This document shows positions 36,301 through 47,731 of a stretch of 64,000 bases of DNA, piece after piece. Below the pieces are notes generated by a model. It was given only the letters and a program-made list of their open reading frames with translations, was not told the DNA's origin and searched no databases. Within the stretch, counting starts at the first letter, position 1; every line of letters starts with the position of its first letter. Made by a program: the position numbers and the translations under genes. Origin of the DNA: Membranipora membranacea (lineage: Eukaryota > Bryozoa > Gymnolaemata > Cheilostomatida > Membraniporidae); NCBI GenBank assembly GCA_914767715.1, contig OU612069.1, positions 11,157,387-11,221,386 of the forward strand. Direction: 5' to 3'.

Positions 36301-39300
36301 TCTTTTTTAAAAATTACCATGCAATTATTGATGGTGGAAAAACTGTCTCCCATGAGGAAGGGAACTCCAATTCTCTGCATTATGATGTCACAGTCTCCCG
36401 GAAATGCTTTTTTCTTGGATTCACTTATGGGAGACTGTGATATCATAATGCAGAGAATGAGAGTTACCTTCCCTTATAGGAGGCACTTTTTCTACCATCA
36501 ACAATTCATGCCAAGTAGAGCATTGAAATTTTTTACCATGCAAATCGGACGATAATTTATCATAAGTAACTGCCTGACTATAACATGCATCGGTCTTTGG
36601 GTAGTCTTTAACAAATAATGCTCGAAAAGCACAAGTTTGTTTCTTATTGTGATGAAGTGATAACGCAAAAGGCGGACATTGTAGGATGACAACATTCTGT
36701 ACTTGTATATTGTAGAATCTGCAGTGAGCCGTAACTTAAGTCTCAGCATGATCTTCCAGTATATGGTGACCTGGGTTATTAAAGGTAGATAACAATCACA
36801 TAAAACTTCTTATTTCCGTCAATATAGATATACCAAGTTTGATCCAGGTTGCCTGCGTTTGGAGTTGCACCCCTTCCAATGATAAGCCAAAAGCATAGAT
36901 ATGAAAACAGTTTTTATATCTGTTTTTATATCTATGGCCACAAGCCATGAGGTTTTTGCATGCCGCTAATCGGTGGATGGGTGCAACTGTGATTCAGTTG
37001 GACTGGATCAAATTTGATCTACTTGCAACAAGGAAAATTGATAGCTATCCCACAATGCAACCGTTCTGGCATTTCTAACTTGATAACATTATGTAGAAGT
37101 GAATCCTCTCTGAATGGGGATTTCAGGATAAAGTTGCTTATACAAAATCTTGTTGACAGGCCACATTTGATCACAGTAATCGGCAAAAACAATGGAAATT
37201 ATGTCATGATAGTAGTTCGACAACTAAATAGGATCCATAGGGTTCTTATTTCATGTTCAAAAATTTGGCAAAACGAATATTTTTATTAGTAAACTTTTTA
37301 CATTTTCAAATTTAATCTAACGTACAAAATGGATCAAACCCATCTCTACATTAATCAATGTCCACTCATTGCCAATACGTTTGTAGGAAAAAGAGCCAAT
37401 ACCTGGTCACTGAAAGTTTCCCATGTGATGTAGATTTTCAATTGATTTTATCATAACAATGATACAATACAATACACAGTGTAGTTCACTAAATTCAAAC
37501 CTCTGGGGACAACAAAGATTTGTCTGAATGATATGACATTAGAATGCATTGAGATTTGGCTGAAGGGACCAATTTTCCTATTCTGAATTGACAGGAGTTC
37601 TGAACTATGAAGTCTGAACTAAGAGGAGTATAGGCCCAGTATACTGTACATACATAAAAAAGGCCTCATATTCATGTGTATTTCTTTCAACAGATGACGT
37701 CCCGCCGATAACCTCAACAGCCAACCCATCTACGATAACACACAGCATGTCGTCAAATGTCAAATCCTCAACTACAACAGGCTCTCTGGACAAGGGAGAG
37801 GGAGGGATCAATGGAGAGGGAGGGATCAATGGAGATGGCGGGGTCAATGGAGAGGGCGGGGTTAATGGAGAGGGAGGGGTTAATGGAGAGGGCGGGGTCA
37901 ATGGAGAAGGGGAAGAGGCTAAAGAGGGTGAAGAAGGAAGTGGGACTACGATCGGGATCGTGATTGGTCTGCTCGTTATAGTGATAGCTATGGTCTCCCT
38001 GATCGCAGCTTACGTTTACCTAAAAAAGAATAGGGAAGAACAGGAAAGAGGTATGTAAAGGTCTGGCTCCACACGGCATATTTTCCATAGGATTGGGGAA
38101 GTTTTAGATAAGCTACGGCTTGGTCAAGGTGCTACACAGGCCTTTTAATAGCTAGGCCTATTACTTTCAATAACAATAGAATTTGGGTCTGGTTTGACTT
38201 CCTATTGTTCAACGTTAATGAATTGAACCAATCATTATTTAGTAATCATTTTATAAAGCGACACCTCTTCAACAAATAACAAGAGGAATAGCTACTTATG
38301 CCACTGACCGTACTAAAAGTGCCCCGATCCTATGGAAAAAATGGAGTGTGTAGTCACAGCTTTTGACTCTATTTATTTATTCAAATTCGTTTTCCCTCTC
38401 GCTGTGGTTTTTCAGTGGGAGGCGTGCAAACCTGAAGGCAGGAAAACTGGATCAAATTTGATTTAGCTAGACTTCATTTAACTTAATGATAAACAGTATT
38501 AAGAAAGAAACTTAACCGCAGTAAGTAATGATAACATAACAATAACTTTTGTAATGAATGGCAATATCCAATATGCTGAGATATCAGTATTATAGTTCTC
38601 CAGGTTTCGCTTTTGATTTTCACCAAGACTGAGGACTCAATGTCTTCAAATTATTATATATCTTGCAGCTGATTTGGAGATGAAACGACAGGAACTACTT
38701 AAGCTAACATCTACTACTCCTCAAGCAACAGCTACTGTGCCTCCTGGTACAGCTACTCCGCCTCCAAAGACAGCTACTCCGCCTCCAAAGGCAGCAACAC
38801 CGCCTCCAAAGACAACTACTCCGCCTCCAAAGACAACTACTCCGCCTCCAAAGACAGCTAATCCGCCTCCAAAGACAGCTACACCGCCTCCAAAGACAGC
38901 TACTCCGCCTCCAAAGACAGCTATAACGACTCCAAAGACAGCTACTGTGTCTCCAGAGCCAGCTCCACAAGAAATGATCATAGCAATGAATGCTGATAAA
39001 CCATTGGATGATGAGGACATAGCTGCAGTACCTGCAGAGGAGTATGGAAAGGGGCCTATCATGACCGTGACGCAGCCGTCATCTAGCCTAATTGGTATCA
39101 AGGCTATACCTGATATTGTAGAAGCAGATCAGCCTTCCGTTCCCTCTCTCATCTCAGCTGTTTCTACGGTGAGTTTTTGTCTTCCCCTAGAAAAGTCAGG
39201 ATTGGGTTAATGGTTAAGGGGATGGCCTTGTGATCTTAAAGGTCCAGGTTCAATTCCCAGAGCCGGCGGTCATCTCTGATTTGGTAATGGCATACCTATA

Positions 39301-40794
39301 TTGGGATGGGATTGGGATCCTAGATTGTCAACAGTAAATGAGCTTCGTAGCGATTCATTTTAATTATAACCTGCAATCATGTAAAAACAATGCATAGAAA
39401 ATATTCTCATTTGAGTAGGAATTAACTTGCTTCTACATCAAATAAACAAGAGTACAATGTGACTTCAAATGTGAATACAGGTACATACATAGAAATCAAA
39501 TGCATCAGTTATCCAGAAAAATACTTACAAGTTATTGATCCAATATGCATTCGATAATCCGCATCCACAATAATAGTATGTTAATAAAGGTACAGTTTTA
39601 AGTCTATAAAAACTCTCACTTTTAAATGGACGGAGTGATGGCAGGCTAAACTAACAATATCGCCATCTGAGCCAACACTGATTTAACCAAGGAAAATTGT
39701 ACAAGAAAGTATTAGTCACAAAAAGCTAGAAAATACAGAAAGCTGCACTCTTGGTTACGAAAGAAAGCAGGATAAAGGAGTGTCACTGTGTGTTTGGGAT
39801 ATAAACTCCCGAACTCCCTGCTGTGAACAAATTTCTATATTCATCAATACAGTTATGATCGTTCATGCTGGTCAGACATCCTCGCCAGGTCCTTGCGGAA
39901 AATACCAGAGGTCCACTGTGCGATCGCCCACACCACACGCAGAAGAAAGAACCCCCTCTGCCTCTTCAATATAAAGAGTAGCCTGATTTCCAGCGGGCAT
40001 AGGTATAGGGGGCGGTATGATTGTTATGAGTCACAGTACCTGAGCCCAAGAGCGGATAACTCTCTCTGTTTTAAAGATGAGTAGCCCTAGAGGAGTAAAG
40101 TATTTGTAGGAGGAAAGCAACTAGCTGATAGCTAACATTTACTCACCCTTCCTACTTCCTCCCAAACTCTCATCTCAGCATGTCAAAATAATGTGCTAGC
40201 TTACGTAAAGTCATCCAAAAATTAGCTAAAAACTCTAGCTAACATTTGCTTCACTAGAGCATGTGTGAATACCTCACTCGTTAGATTTAGCTGAGCGGCC
40301 CTACTTTATGTGGTTTTTGAGCACACTGATGATGTGCTAAACTATTGTGTGTATATCTCTGATCAATAGAGAGTGAAATAATTCACTTTGCATGAGTACC
40401 ATCAGAAGTAATTTGGTGTAGGTTCATTGATCAGGGGCGGGAACATGTTAGGTCCTCACACTAAATTGACTCTAACGATCAGAGATACACATGTCAATAT
40501 AGTGTACTCTTGATGTTGTGTGGTTGTTGAGATCAGTCTTGACCCCTATTTGATAGATTGAACCACTCTCCAGTACGTGCTTTCTCTGTGTACATGTTCG
40601 ACAAACCCTCTCCTTGTTTTTTGTAGAACAACAGTGAGGCGATCAGTTTTGAGAGCGCCCTCAGCAGCCCTCCTGGGATGGAGACTGTCCCTGAACCTGC
40701 GCCAAGTGCACCGGCTGATGACAAACCAGCTGATGACATATCGCCTGATGACGTACCGGCTGAAGAACCAGACTTCCAACAAACCAAGTTGTGA
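30335..40794 (+). CDS. IgTM-1: single-pass membrane protein with Ig-like ectodomain and Pro-rich cytoplasmic tail (tail cassette 1)
   Basis: Exons 30335-30977, 32598-32765, 34452-34682, 37694-38050, 38669-39168, 40627-40794 give 688 residues. The ATG has a good context (caccATG) just after an acceptor-like ttttcttag, so a non-coding 5' exon is likely. A hydrophobic signal segment (about residues 13-31) precedes a Cys-containing, Ig-like ectodomain with many NxS/T sequons. A juxtamembrane stretch has six GEGGVN-type hexapeptides. One membrane span lies at about 433-456, followed by KKNREEQER. The tail carries eight PPPK units in a 7-residue repeat (38757-38935), one tyrosine (EEYGKGP), acidic DD-rich segments, and ends QQTKL, a possible class I PDZ ligand. 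The first four introns are phase 1, usual for Ig genes. The ectodomain matches IgTM-2 at 57732-62726. Topology and paralogy are seen; function is unknown. Confidence 0.85.
31204..31349. repeat. (ACTC)n microsatellite
   Basis: About 145 bp of ACTC/ACTT repeats in IgTM-1 intron 1. The Leu-Thr-His-Ser reading frame across it is not a gene. Confidence 0.95.
32820..32990 (+). mobile_element. Family D element, one arm only
   Basis: Left arm with the ggtattatattgaaggtctt and ctatggacacagttgaaa blocks; the opposite arm is missing. Starts 54 nt after the IgTM-1 exon ending at 32765. Confidence 0.7.
34709..35220. mobile_element. Large foldback element with arms of about 180 bp
   Basis: The ends taaagtgtctaggaaagc and gctttcctagacacttta are exact inverses, and complementarity continues for about 180 nt per arm with indels. 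It starts 26 nt after the IgTM-1 exon ending at 34682 and is followed directly by the family D element at 35217. No ORF. Confidence 0.85.
35217..35556. mobile_element. Family D foldback element, compact copy
   Basis: Both inverted ends are present (gcctctccgtatttggtatc and its inverse near 35515-35540), with a short central loop containing a self-complementary gaggggacaacctta region. It overlaps or abuts the preceding foldback by a few bases. Confidence 0.8.
36280..36612. mobile_element. Family C foldback MITE
   Basis: Same nested palindrome as the 15195 copy, with ctctgcattatgatgtcaca in both arms and a gtagtcttta end. Located in the IgTM-1 intron before the membrane-span exon. Confidence 0.75.
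36828..37020. mobile_element. Family H hairpin MITE
   Basis: Outer arms accaagtttgatccaggtt and ggactggatcaaatttgat. The interior contains a separate palindrome around acagtttttatatctgt. Confidence 0.7.
37474..37630 (+). mobile_element. Family B MITE, copy B6
   Basis: Shortened copy with the cagtgtagttcac start. It lies 63 nt upstream of the IgTM-1 exon at 37694. Confidence 0.75.
37793..37918 (+). repeat. In-frame 18-bp coding repeat (GEGGVN)
   Basis: Six hexapeptide units GEGGIN/GDGGVN/GEGGVN lie between the IgTM-1 ectodomain and its membrane span. The 18-bp unit keeps frame, so copy number can change without disrupting the protein. The stretch is probably a flexible stalk. Confidence 0.85.
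38757..38935 (+). repeat. In-frame 21-bp coding repeat (PPPKTAT), tail 1
   Basis: Eight PPPK units in a 7-residue period, with the last unit decayed to TTPK. The Pro/Lys content resembles SH3-type ligands but this is only a compositional hint. The matching repeat in tail 2 (42621-42785) has seven units. Confidence 0.85.
39198..39300 (+). mobile_element. Second tRNA-like SINE type (also at 43041-43143)
   Basis: Contains a B box ggttcaattcc downstream of gggttaatggttaagggga, a tRNA-like head of a different type from the four gtagctcag SINEs. It begins about 30 nt after the IgTM-1 donor at 39168 and is present in both duplicated segments. Confidence 0.55.
40322..40520 (+). mobile_element. Family A MITE, copy A4 (in duplication copy 1)
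   Basis: Flanked by tggtttttgag (40311-40321) and tggttgttgag (40521-40531), an 11-bp direct repeat with one mismatch. It lies 106 nt upstream of the last IgTM-1 exon. It predates the segmental duplication, since copy 2 carries it at about 44166-44364. Confidence 0.85.
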
Positions 40795-41308
40795 TGGTGT
40801 TACGCCTTACTGCCTTGAGACCAACAATTTCAATGTTTTTGTCAGTCCCTACCCGTCAAGACTGAGGACCAAATATTATTGATTATCCTCTTGTCCCAAC
40901 CAGTCTGAACTAGCTGTAGATGTCTTGAACTGCTGTACTCTACGTGATCTAAGAGATAAAAACCATGCAGTCACTAATAACTTGTCGTCTGATTAAGTGT
41001 CAGTGAAGACTATTTTTTCAGTTTCGATTTAATGTATCAAATGGATAAATTTTTTGTTTTTATCTTTATTTCGTCCTTTCGCAAAGAAATCCAGAACAAA
41101 CTATATGAAACATATATATATATCTGATGGTTCATATTGTTGTCAACTGCTCTGACACTTTGCTCCATTTGAGTGAGGCCCATTTTGCCAGCATTGGAGT
41201 TGCCCCCTCTACTGTCCCCCCCCCCTATATTTGATCTATTTTAGTATGCAGTTGAGACACTAGGACTCCAATATTGCAATGTCCTAGATGTGTACAGGTG
41301 ACAAACGC

Positions 41309-41314
41309 AATAAA
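41309..41314 (+). terminator. Candidate polyadenylation signal, IgTM-1 tail 1
   Basis: AATAAA about 515 nt after the stop at 40794. The identical element follows tail 2 at 45170-45175, so each cassette has its own potential 3' end, which an alternative-last-exon arrangement would need. Confidence 0.45.
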
Positions 41315-41999
41315 ATTGTGGGTGTGTTAATATGTTGTCCGATGAAAACCACTCATCGGCAAAGCACTGTTTATAGAACGACAGATGTTAGGAGTATACT
41401 AGGCAATTTAATACATCATCCAATAAAAAAAGAGCTATGAAGACAGAAATCTAAACAAAGTTTCCGGACCAACTAAGAATTGGCTCGAAGAGAAAAATGT
41501 GGTCTGAAGCTGTTAGGAAAGATGCTGAATCTTCAGACACAAGAAAAGCTAATATTTCACTCAATCCGCTAAGAAATATATATTATGAAGAGGGGAAGGA
41601 AGCATGATTGAAAATGATTCATTATCTTTTTCAAGATGAACTTTAAGTTTAAACCAACTAAACATAAATGTTGAATGGATGTTAAGATATTTGGCACTTG
41701 TGAGAGGTATCTCAGCCCTTATAGTCCGATTTTTGTGCTACAAACATTAGAATAGGTGCCACATTTCGCACTTTGCTGTACTGCGTATAAGCTTCATAAC
41801 AATTCAGTTGATGGCTGAGTGGTTAGTGAGTCTGTCTCTTTACCGGTTGGTCATATGTCTGCAACCAATGAAGTGGCGAAACTAAAAAGGCTTGGCTGAA
41901 TAATGTCCAGATATTTGTGCAAAACCATAGTGCCTCTAGTAAAAGAACTCTCTGCAGGGAAACATTCCGCCACTGGAAAGAAATACACTACCAATGAAA

Positions 42000-42340
42000 T
42001 ATCCGGTTATGGTAGTAAAAGTGTTAAGCTGGGCTGTTAGAAAATAACAAGCTAAAGTCAAAAGGTCATCCTTATTGCACATGCGCACTTTGAGTATCTG
42101 GACAATTGAAACACTAACCAAGAGGTAGGAGCACACAACTGCTCACAAAATCAGCTTTTTTCAGATCACAAGCAATTCTGTTAGTTGTCTTATTTCTTGT
42201 TGGAGATGCACAACTACAATTTAGAATGCACATTTGAGCAGAACAAGGGGTTTTGAATTACAAATAAGGAGTTTTTGTATGTACATACATTTTTCTGTGC
42301 TCCATTGGCTGCCAAACAGAGATCAGAAGTGTATTATCCC
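42000..42340. other. Unique spacer between the duplicated segments
   Basis: This 341-bp stretch between the two copies has no counterpart after copy 2. I see no gene, no terminal inverted repeats and no target duplication in it. Confidence 0.6.
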
Positions 42341-42532
42341 TTTAACTTAATGATAAACAGTATTAAGAAAGAAACTTAACCGCAGTAAGTAATGATAACA
42401 TAACAATAACTTTTGTAATGAATGGCAATATCCAATATGCTGAGATATCAGTATTATAGTTCTCCAGGTTTCGCTTTTGATTTTCACCAAGACTGAGGAC
42501 TCAATGTCTTCAAATTATTATATATCTTGCAG

Positions 42533-44637
42533 CTGATTTGGAGATGAAACGACAGGAACTACTTAAGCTAACATCTACTACTCCTCCAGCAACAGCTACT
42601 GTGCCTCCTGGTACAGCTACTCCGCCTCCAAAGACAGCTACTCCGCCTCCAAAGGCAGCAACACCGCCTCCAAAGACAACTACTCCGCCTCCAAAGACAA
42701 CTACTCCGCCTCCAAAGACAGCTACACCGCCTCCAAAGACCGCTACTCCGCCTCCAAAGACAGCTATACCGACTCCAAAGACAGCTACTGTGTCTCCAGA
42801 GCCAGCTCCACAAGAAATGATCATAGCAATGAATGCTGATAAACCATTGGATGATGAGGACATAGCTGCAGTACCTGCAGAGGAGTATGGGAAGGGGCCT
42901 ATCATGACCGTGACGCAGCCGTCATCTAGCCTAATTGGTATCAAGGCTATACCTGATATTGTAGAAGCAGATCAGCCTTCCGTTCCCTCTCTCATCTCAG
43001 CTGTTTCTACGGTGAGTTTTTGTCTTCCCCTAGAAAAGTCAGGATTGGGTTAATGGTTAAGGGGATGGCCTTGTGATCTTAAAGGTCCAGGTTCAATTCC
43101 CAGAGCCGGCGGTCATCTCTGATTTGGTAATGGCATACCTATATTGGGATGGGATTGGGATCGTAGATTGTCAACAGTAAATGAGCTTCGTAGCGATTCA
43201 TTTTAATTGTAACCTGCTTTCATGTAAAAACAATGCATAGAAAATATTCTCATTTGAGTAGGAATTAACTTGCTTCTACATCAAATAAACAAGAGTACAA
43301 TGTGACTTCAAATGTGAATACAGGAACATACATAGAAATCAAATGCATCAGTTATCCAGAAAAATACTTACAAGTTATTGATCCAATATGCATTCGATAA
43401 TCCGCATCCACAATAATAGTATGTTAATAAAAGTACAGTTTTACGTCTATAAAAACTCCCACTTTTAAATGGACAGAGTGATGGCAGGCTAAATTAACAA
43501 TATCGCCATCTGAGCCAACACTGATTTAACCAAGGAAAATTGTACAAGAAAGTATTAGTCACAAATAGCTAGAAAATACAGAAAGCTGCACTCTTGGTTA
43601 CGAAAGAAAGCAGGATAATGAAGTGTCAGTGTGTTTGGGATATAAACTCCCAAACTCCCTGCTGTGAACAAATTTCTATATTCATCAGTACAGTTATTAT
43701 CGTTCATGCTGGTCAGACATCCTCGCCAGGTCCTTGCAAAAAATACCGGAGGTCCACTGTGCGATCGCCCACCCCACACGCAGAAGAAAGAACCCCCTCT
43801 ACCTCTTCAATATAAAGAGTAGCCGGATTTCCAGCGGGTATAGGTATAGGGGGCGGTATGATTATTATGAGTCCCAGTACCTGAGCCCAAGAGCGGATAA
43901 CTCTCTCTGTTTTAAAGAGGAGTAGCCCTAGAGCAGTAAACTATTTGTAGGAGGAAAAGCAACTAGCTGATAGCTAACATTTACTCATCCTTCCGACTTC
44001 CTCCAAAACTCTCATCTCAGCATGTCAAAATAATGTGCTAGCTTACGTAAAGTCATCCACAAATTAGCTTAAAACTCTAGCTAACATTTGCTTCACTAGA
44101 GCATGTGTGAATACCTCACTCGTTAGATTTAGCTGAGCGGCCCCTACTTTATGTGGTTTTTGAGCACACTGATGATGTGCTACACTATTGTGTGTATATC
44201 TCTGATCAATAGAGAGTGAAATAATTCACTTTGCATGAGTACCATCAGAAGTAATTTGGTGTAGGTTCATTGATCAGGGACGGGAACATGTTAGGTCCTC
44301 ACACTAAATTGACTCTAACGATCAGAGATACACATGTCAATATAGTGTACTCTTGATGTTGTGTGGTTGTTGAGATCAGTCTTGACCCCTATTTGATAGA
44401 TTGAACCACTCTCCAGTACGTGCTTTCTCTGTGTACATGTTCGACAAACCCTCTCCTTGTTTTTTGTAGAACAAAAGTGAGGCGATCAGTTTTGAGAGCG
44501 CCCTCAGCAGCCCTCCTGGGATGGAGACTGTCCCTGAACCTGCGCCAAGTGCACCGGCTGATGACAAACCAGCTGATGACATATCGCCTGATGACGTACC
44601 GGCTGAAGAACCAGACTCCCAACAAACCAAGTTGTGA
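42533..44637 (+). CDS. IgTM-1 tail cassette 2: duplicated last two exons
   Basis: Exons 42533-43011 and 44470-44637 copy 38669-39168 and 40627-40794. Both splice acceptors, the inner donor, the reading frame and the stop are intact. The first exon is exactly 21 nt shorter, one PPPKTAT unit (seven PPPK units instead of eight). The last exon differs at two residues (NNSEAI to NKSEAI; PDFQQ to PDSQQ) and keeps the TKL end. Because it starts in phase 1, splicing from 38050 directly to 42533 would give a 681-residue protein. Splicing 39168 to 44470 is also in frame, so hybrid tails are possible. It has no upstream ectodomain of its own, so it is an alternative 3' end of IgTM-1 or an unused duplicate. 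Confidence 0.7.
44166..44364 (+). mobile_element. Family A MITE, copy A4' (in duplication copy 2)
   Basis: Passenger copy of A4 inside the second duplicated segment, same flanks and orientation. Not an independent insertion. Confidence 0.85.
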
Positions 44638-45169
44638 TGGTGTTACGCCTTACTGCCTTGAGACCAACAAATTCAATGTTTTTGTCAGCCCCTACCCGTC
44701 AAGACTGAGGACCAAATATTATTGATTATCCTCTTGTCCCAACCAGTCTAAACTAGCTGTAGATGTCTTGAACTGCTGTACTCTACGTGATCTAAGAGAG
44801 TAAACCATGCAGTCACTAATAACTTGTCATCTGATTAAGTGTCAGTGAAGACTATTTTTTCAGTTTCGATTTAATGTATCAAATGGATAAATTTTTTGTT
44901 TTTATCTTTATTTCGTCCTTTCGCAAAGAAATCCAGAACAAACTATATGAAACATATATTATCATTCATATATATATATATCTGATGGTTCATATTGTTG
45001 TCAACTTCTCTGACATTTTGCTCCATTTGAGTTAGGCCCATTTTGCCATCATTGGAGTTGCCCCCTCTACTGTCCCCCCCCCCCCCTATATTTGATCTAT
45101 TTTAGTATGCAGTTGAGACACTCGGACTCCAATATTGCAATGTCCTAGATGTGTACAGGTGACAAACGC

Positions 45170-45175
45170 AATAAA
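45170..45175 (+). terminator. Candidate polyadenylation signal, IgTM-1 tail 2
   Basis: AATAAA about 530 nt after the stop at 44637, in the duplicated 3' flank. Confidence 0.45.
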
Positions 45176-45860
45176 ATTGTGGGTGTGTTAATATGTTGTC
45201 CGATGAAAACCACTCATCGGCAAAGCACTGTTTATAGAACGACAGATGTTAGGAGTATACTAGGCACTTTAATACATCATCCAATAAAAAAGGAGCTATG
45301 AAGACAGAAATCTAAGCAAAGTTTCCGGACCAACTAAGAATTGGCTCGAAGAGAAAAATGTGGTCTGAAGCTGTTGGGAAAGATGCTGAATCTTCAGACA
45401 CAAGAAAAACTTATATTTCACTCAATCCGCTAAGAAATATATAATATGAAGAGGGGAAGGAAGCATGATTGAAAATGATTCAATATCTTTTTCAAGATGA
45501 ACACTAAGTTTAAACCAACTAAACAAAAATGTTGAATGGATGTTAAGATATTTGGCACTTGCGAGAGGTATCTCAGCCCTTATAGTCCGATTTTTGTGCT
45601 ACAAACATTAGAATAGGTGCCACATTTCGCACTTTGCTGTACTGCGTATAAGCTTCATCACAATTCAGTTGATGGCTGAGTGGATAGTGAGTCTGTCTCT
45701 TTACCGGTTGGTCATATGTCTGCAACCGATGAAGTGGCGAAACTAAAAAGGCTTGGCTGAATAATGTCCAGATATTTGTGCAAAACCATAGTGCCTCTAG
45801 TAAAAGAACTCTCTGCAGGGAAACATTCCGCCACTGGAAAGAAATACACTACCAATGAAA

Positions 45861-47221
45861 GCGTTTCAAAAGAGTCCATATAATGTGAGTTTTTTAGTTT
45901 GTCAAGCTTTCATGGCATAGGTCGACTACCTAGGCTGTTGGGACATGGATGAAGGCAGGCCCCACAAGCAAAAGAACCATTTTGACTACATGGATACACA
46001 ATATACTGAAGCACTGAATCTCTGCTTCGATGTGTAGCCAGTGATTGAAAAGCCCTCTTTTTTGTGTATGTATTAGGAATTGTCTCTTCATACACAAGTA
46101 GAAGATAACTCCTAGGATTTAAATCAAACTTATCTCCACCTGAATCTGTGAGAAGACAATACCCGACTGTAATGGATTGTCCCCTCTTAGCTCTTCATTC
46201 CAGGCTTGTGATTGGTCAAGCATAGTAAAAATTCCCACAGTGTGACATCACATGTAGCATAATTTGAAAAGCGCATTTTACATCAGAGTGGCTCCAAAAT
46301 TTGAGGTTGGCGATTCAAGCTTGGAGAGAAGACATAATTTGCAAGATTTTGCCAAGAATCTCACCACAGAAGCAGCCACATACCAATTGTATGTATTTGT
46401 TATAACAAGTTTGGTTAGCAATAGCTCAGTTACAACTCAAATTAGCTATTTCTATATTGAATTGGTGATTCATTTCAAATTCCTCAGAAATCTATTTTTT
46501 ACTTTTGGAGGGAAAATTTTGTGGGTCATTTTGTCGGCACTTCTTAAGATGGGATCATGTTCAGAAAACATTCCTAGTTTCTTCACCAATCACTTATGAT
46601 ATTGGACCTCCCTCCCACTTCTCTACAAGCGTATAGCAGTCTTACTAGTGAGAGGGAAATAGATGTAGAGAATACTAACATTAGATAGATAGGAATTATC
46701 TAACTACTGAATTGATTTTTTAAAAATTATTTCATGAAACTTTTTTGTGTACAGCTTATTACAAACCTACCTAATTTGATTCTCATATGGTAGACCTGTT
46801 CCTTTCATCACTACCATTATATCAGTCAGGGGTCCTTTGATCAGCAAACAAACCAAACTCTAAACTTTGTAAAGTCTTGATTCACATATATGAAAATTTG
46901 ACTTTTGTCTTGTTTTACACTTTTCAATTTCTCCTCACCCTCTAAGCTTGTTTAGTCTTACCAAATGCCAGCAATGTTATGAGTCTGGCAAACTGATACA
47001 TTTCTGTCTAGTTTGTGTAGATAGGCCAATTCAATGATTGATTTAACCCTTGTTGTATTTTTTCAGATTTTTTAGGTGTAGATTCGAAACTCCCAATTAT
47101 TTTAGTGCTCCCATGCTCAGTCTCTACCACGAGGTTACCCTGCTGACACAATTTCACACAGATTCATATCTACAGAAGGGCTATTCTGATTCTGTGCCTA
47201 GTGCCTAGCCTAAGTGGACAA
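45861..47221. other. Intergenic, nothing firm recognised
   Basis: Between the second duplicated segment and cyclin B3. A minus-strand frame at 45910-46095 has a Cys-rich end but no splice context or known motif. No repeats with clear ends. Confidence 0.45.
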
Positions 47222-47480
47222 GATGGAAAACAAAAGAGTTACAAGATCATCCAACAGAATACCCAGGCCTACAAGCCAATCTGTAAGAGATAGTGATGAT
47301 ATTTCTGTTCATAGCTTCTATGATATGTCTCACTTAGGATGCATTGATGTCTCACTGAAACCAAACCAAGACCTTCTTAGTTATACGCATAGAGTCTGGC
47401 AATCAAAAGATGACAAGTGGTATCAGGCAACTGCGCCATGGTCTTCAGTTTACGCAACTTGGTCACAGATATACAGCTAG
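47222..47480 (+). CDS. Uncertain small ORF upstream of cyclin B3
   Basis: An ATG-initiated ORF of about 85 codons begins MENKRVTRSSNRIPRP and ends WSQIYS before TAG. The start is basic and Ser-rich and the second half is rich in Trp and Tyr. I recognise no family. It could be a small gene, a remnant of a mobile element, or chance; there is no repeated copy in this window and no obvious promoter. It sits about 250 nt before the cyclin B3 start codon and in theory could belong to its 5' leader. Confidence 0.25.
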
Positions 47481-47731
47481 TCAATAGGACATAATGTAGG
47501 AGAACTTCAGAATCCTATCACCATCAAAGCAGTCGTATCTTCAGTAATAAATTTGTCATGTCTGAAATTTATCGATATTATCCGTCTCGACAGTATTGAT
47601 TCAAGACTGATGATTTACCATCATTGCTGTTGTCATCTTCTGTATTAGGTTTGTCATGTCGTGTGATTAGGGCTAGTCCTACTTATATATGATTTGAGGT
47701 TGGTATTATTTTCTTGTTCTTTTAGTCAAAC

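Larger units (their letters stand above)
38477..41999 (+). repeat. Direct segmental duplication, copy 1 (3.52 kb)
   Basis: Copy 1 starts at tttaacttaatgat and ends at ccaatgaaa. It contains the last two IgTM-1 exons, the intron with a tRNA-like SINE and family A element, and the 3' flank with an AATAAA at 41309. Near-identity to copy 2 extends over introns and flank as well as exons, so the duplication looks recent. Confidence 0.95.
42341..45860 (+). repeat. Direct segmental duplication, copy 2 (3.52 kb)
   Basis: Copy 2 has the same start and end sequences as copy 1, offset by 3864 nt at the left edge. Differences are scattered substitutions, one lost 21-nt coding repeat, a longer C-run near 45074, a short AT-rich insertion near 44960 and a few single-base indels. 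It carries its own AATAAA at 45170. Confidence 0.95.

Noticed and set aside
38704-39101. Long minus-strand frames rich in Val-Phe-Gly-Gly or Cys-Leu-Trp-Arg opposite tail 1 (and again opposite tail 2)
   Set aside because: They are reverse readings of the 21-bp PPPKTAT repeat. The plus-strand frame has splice sites and joins IgTM-1.
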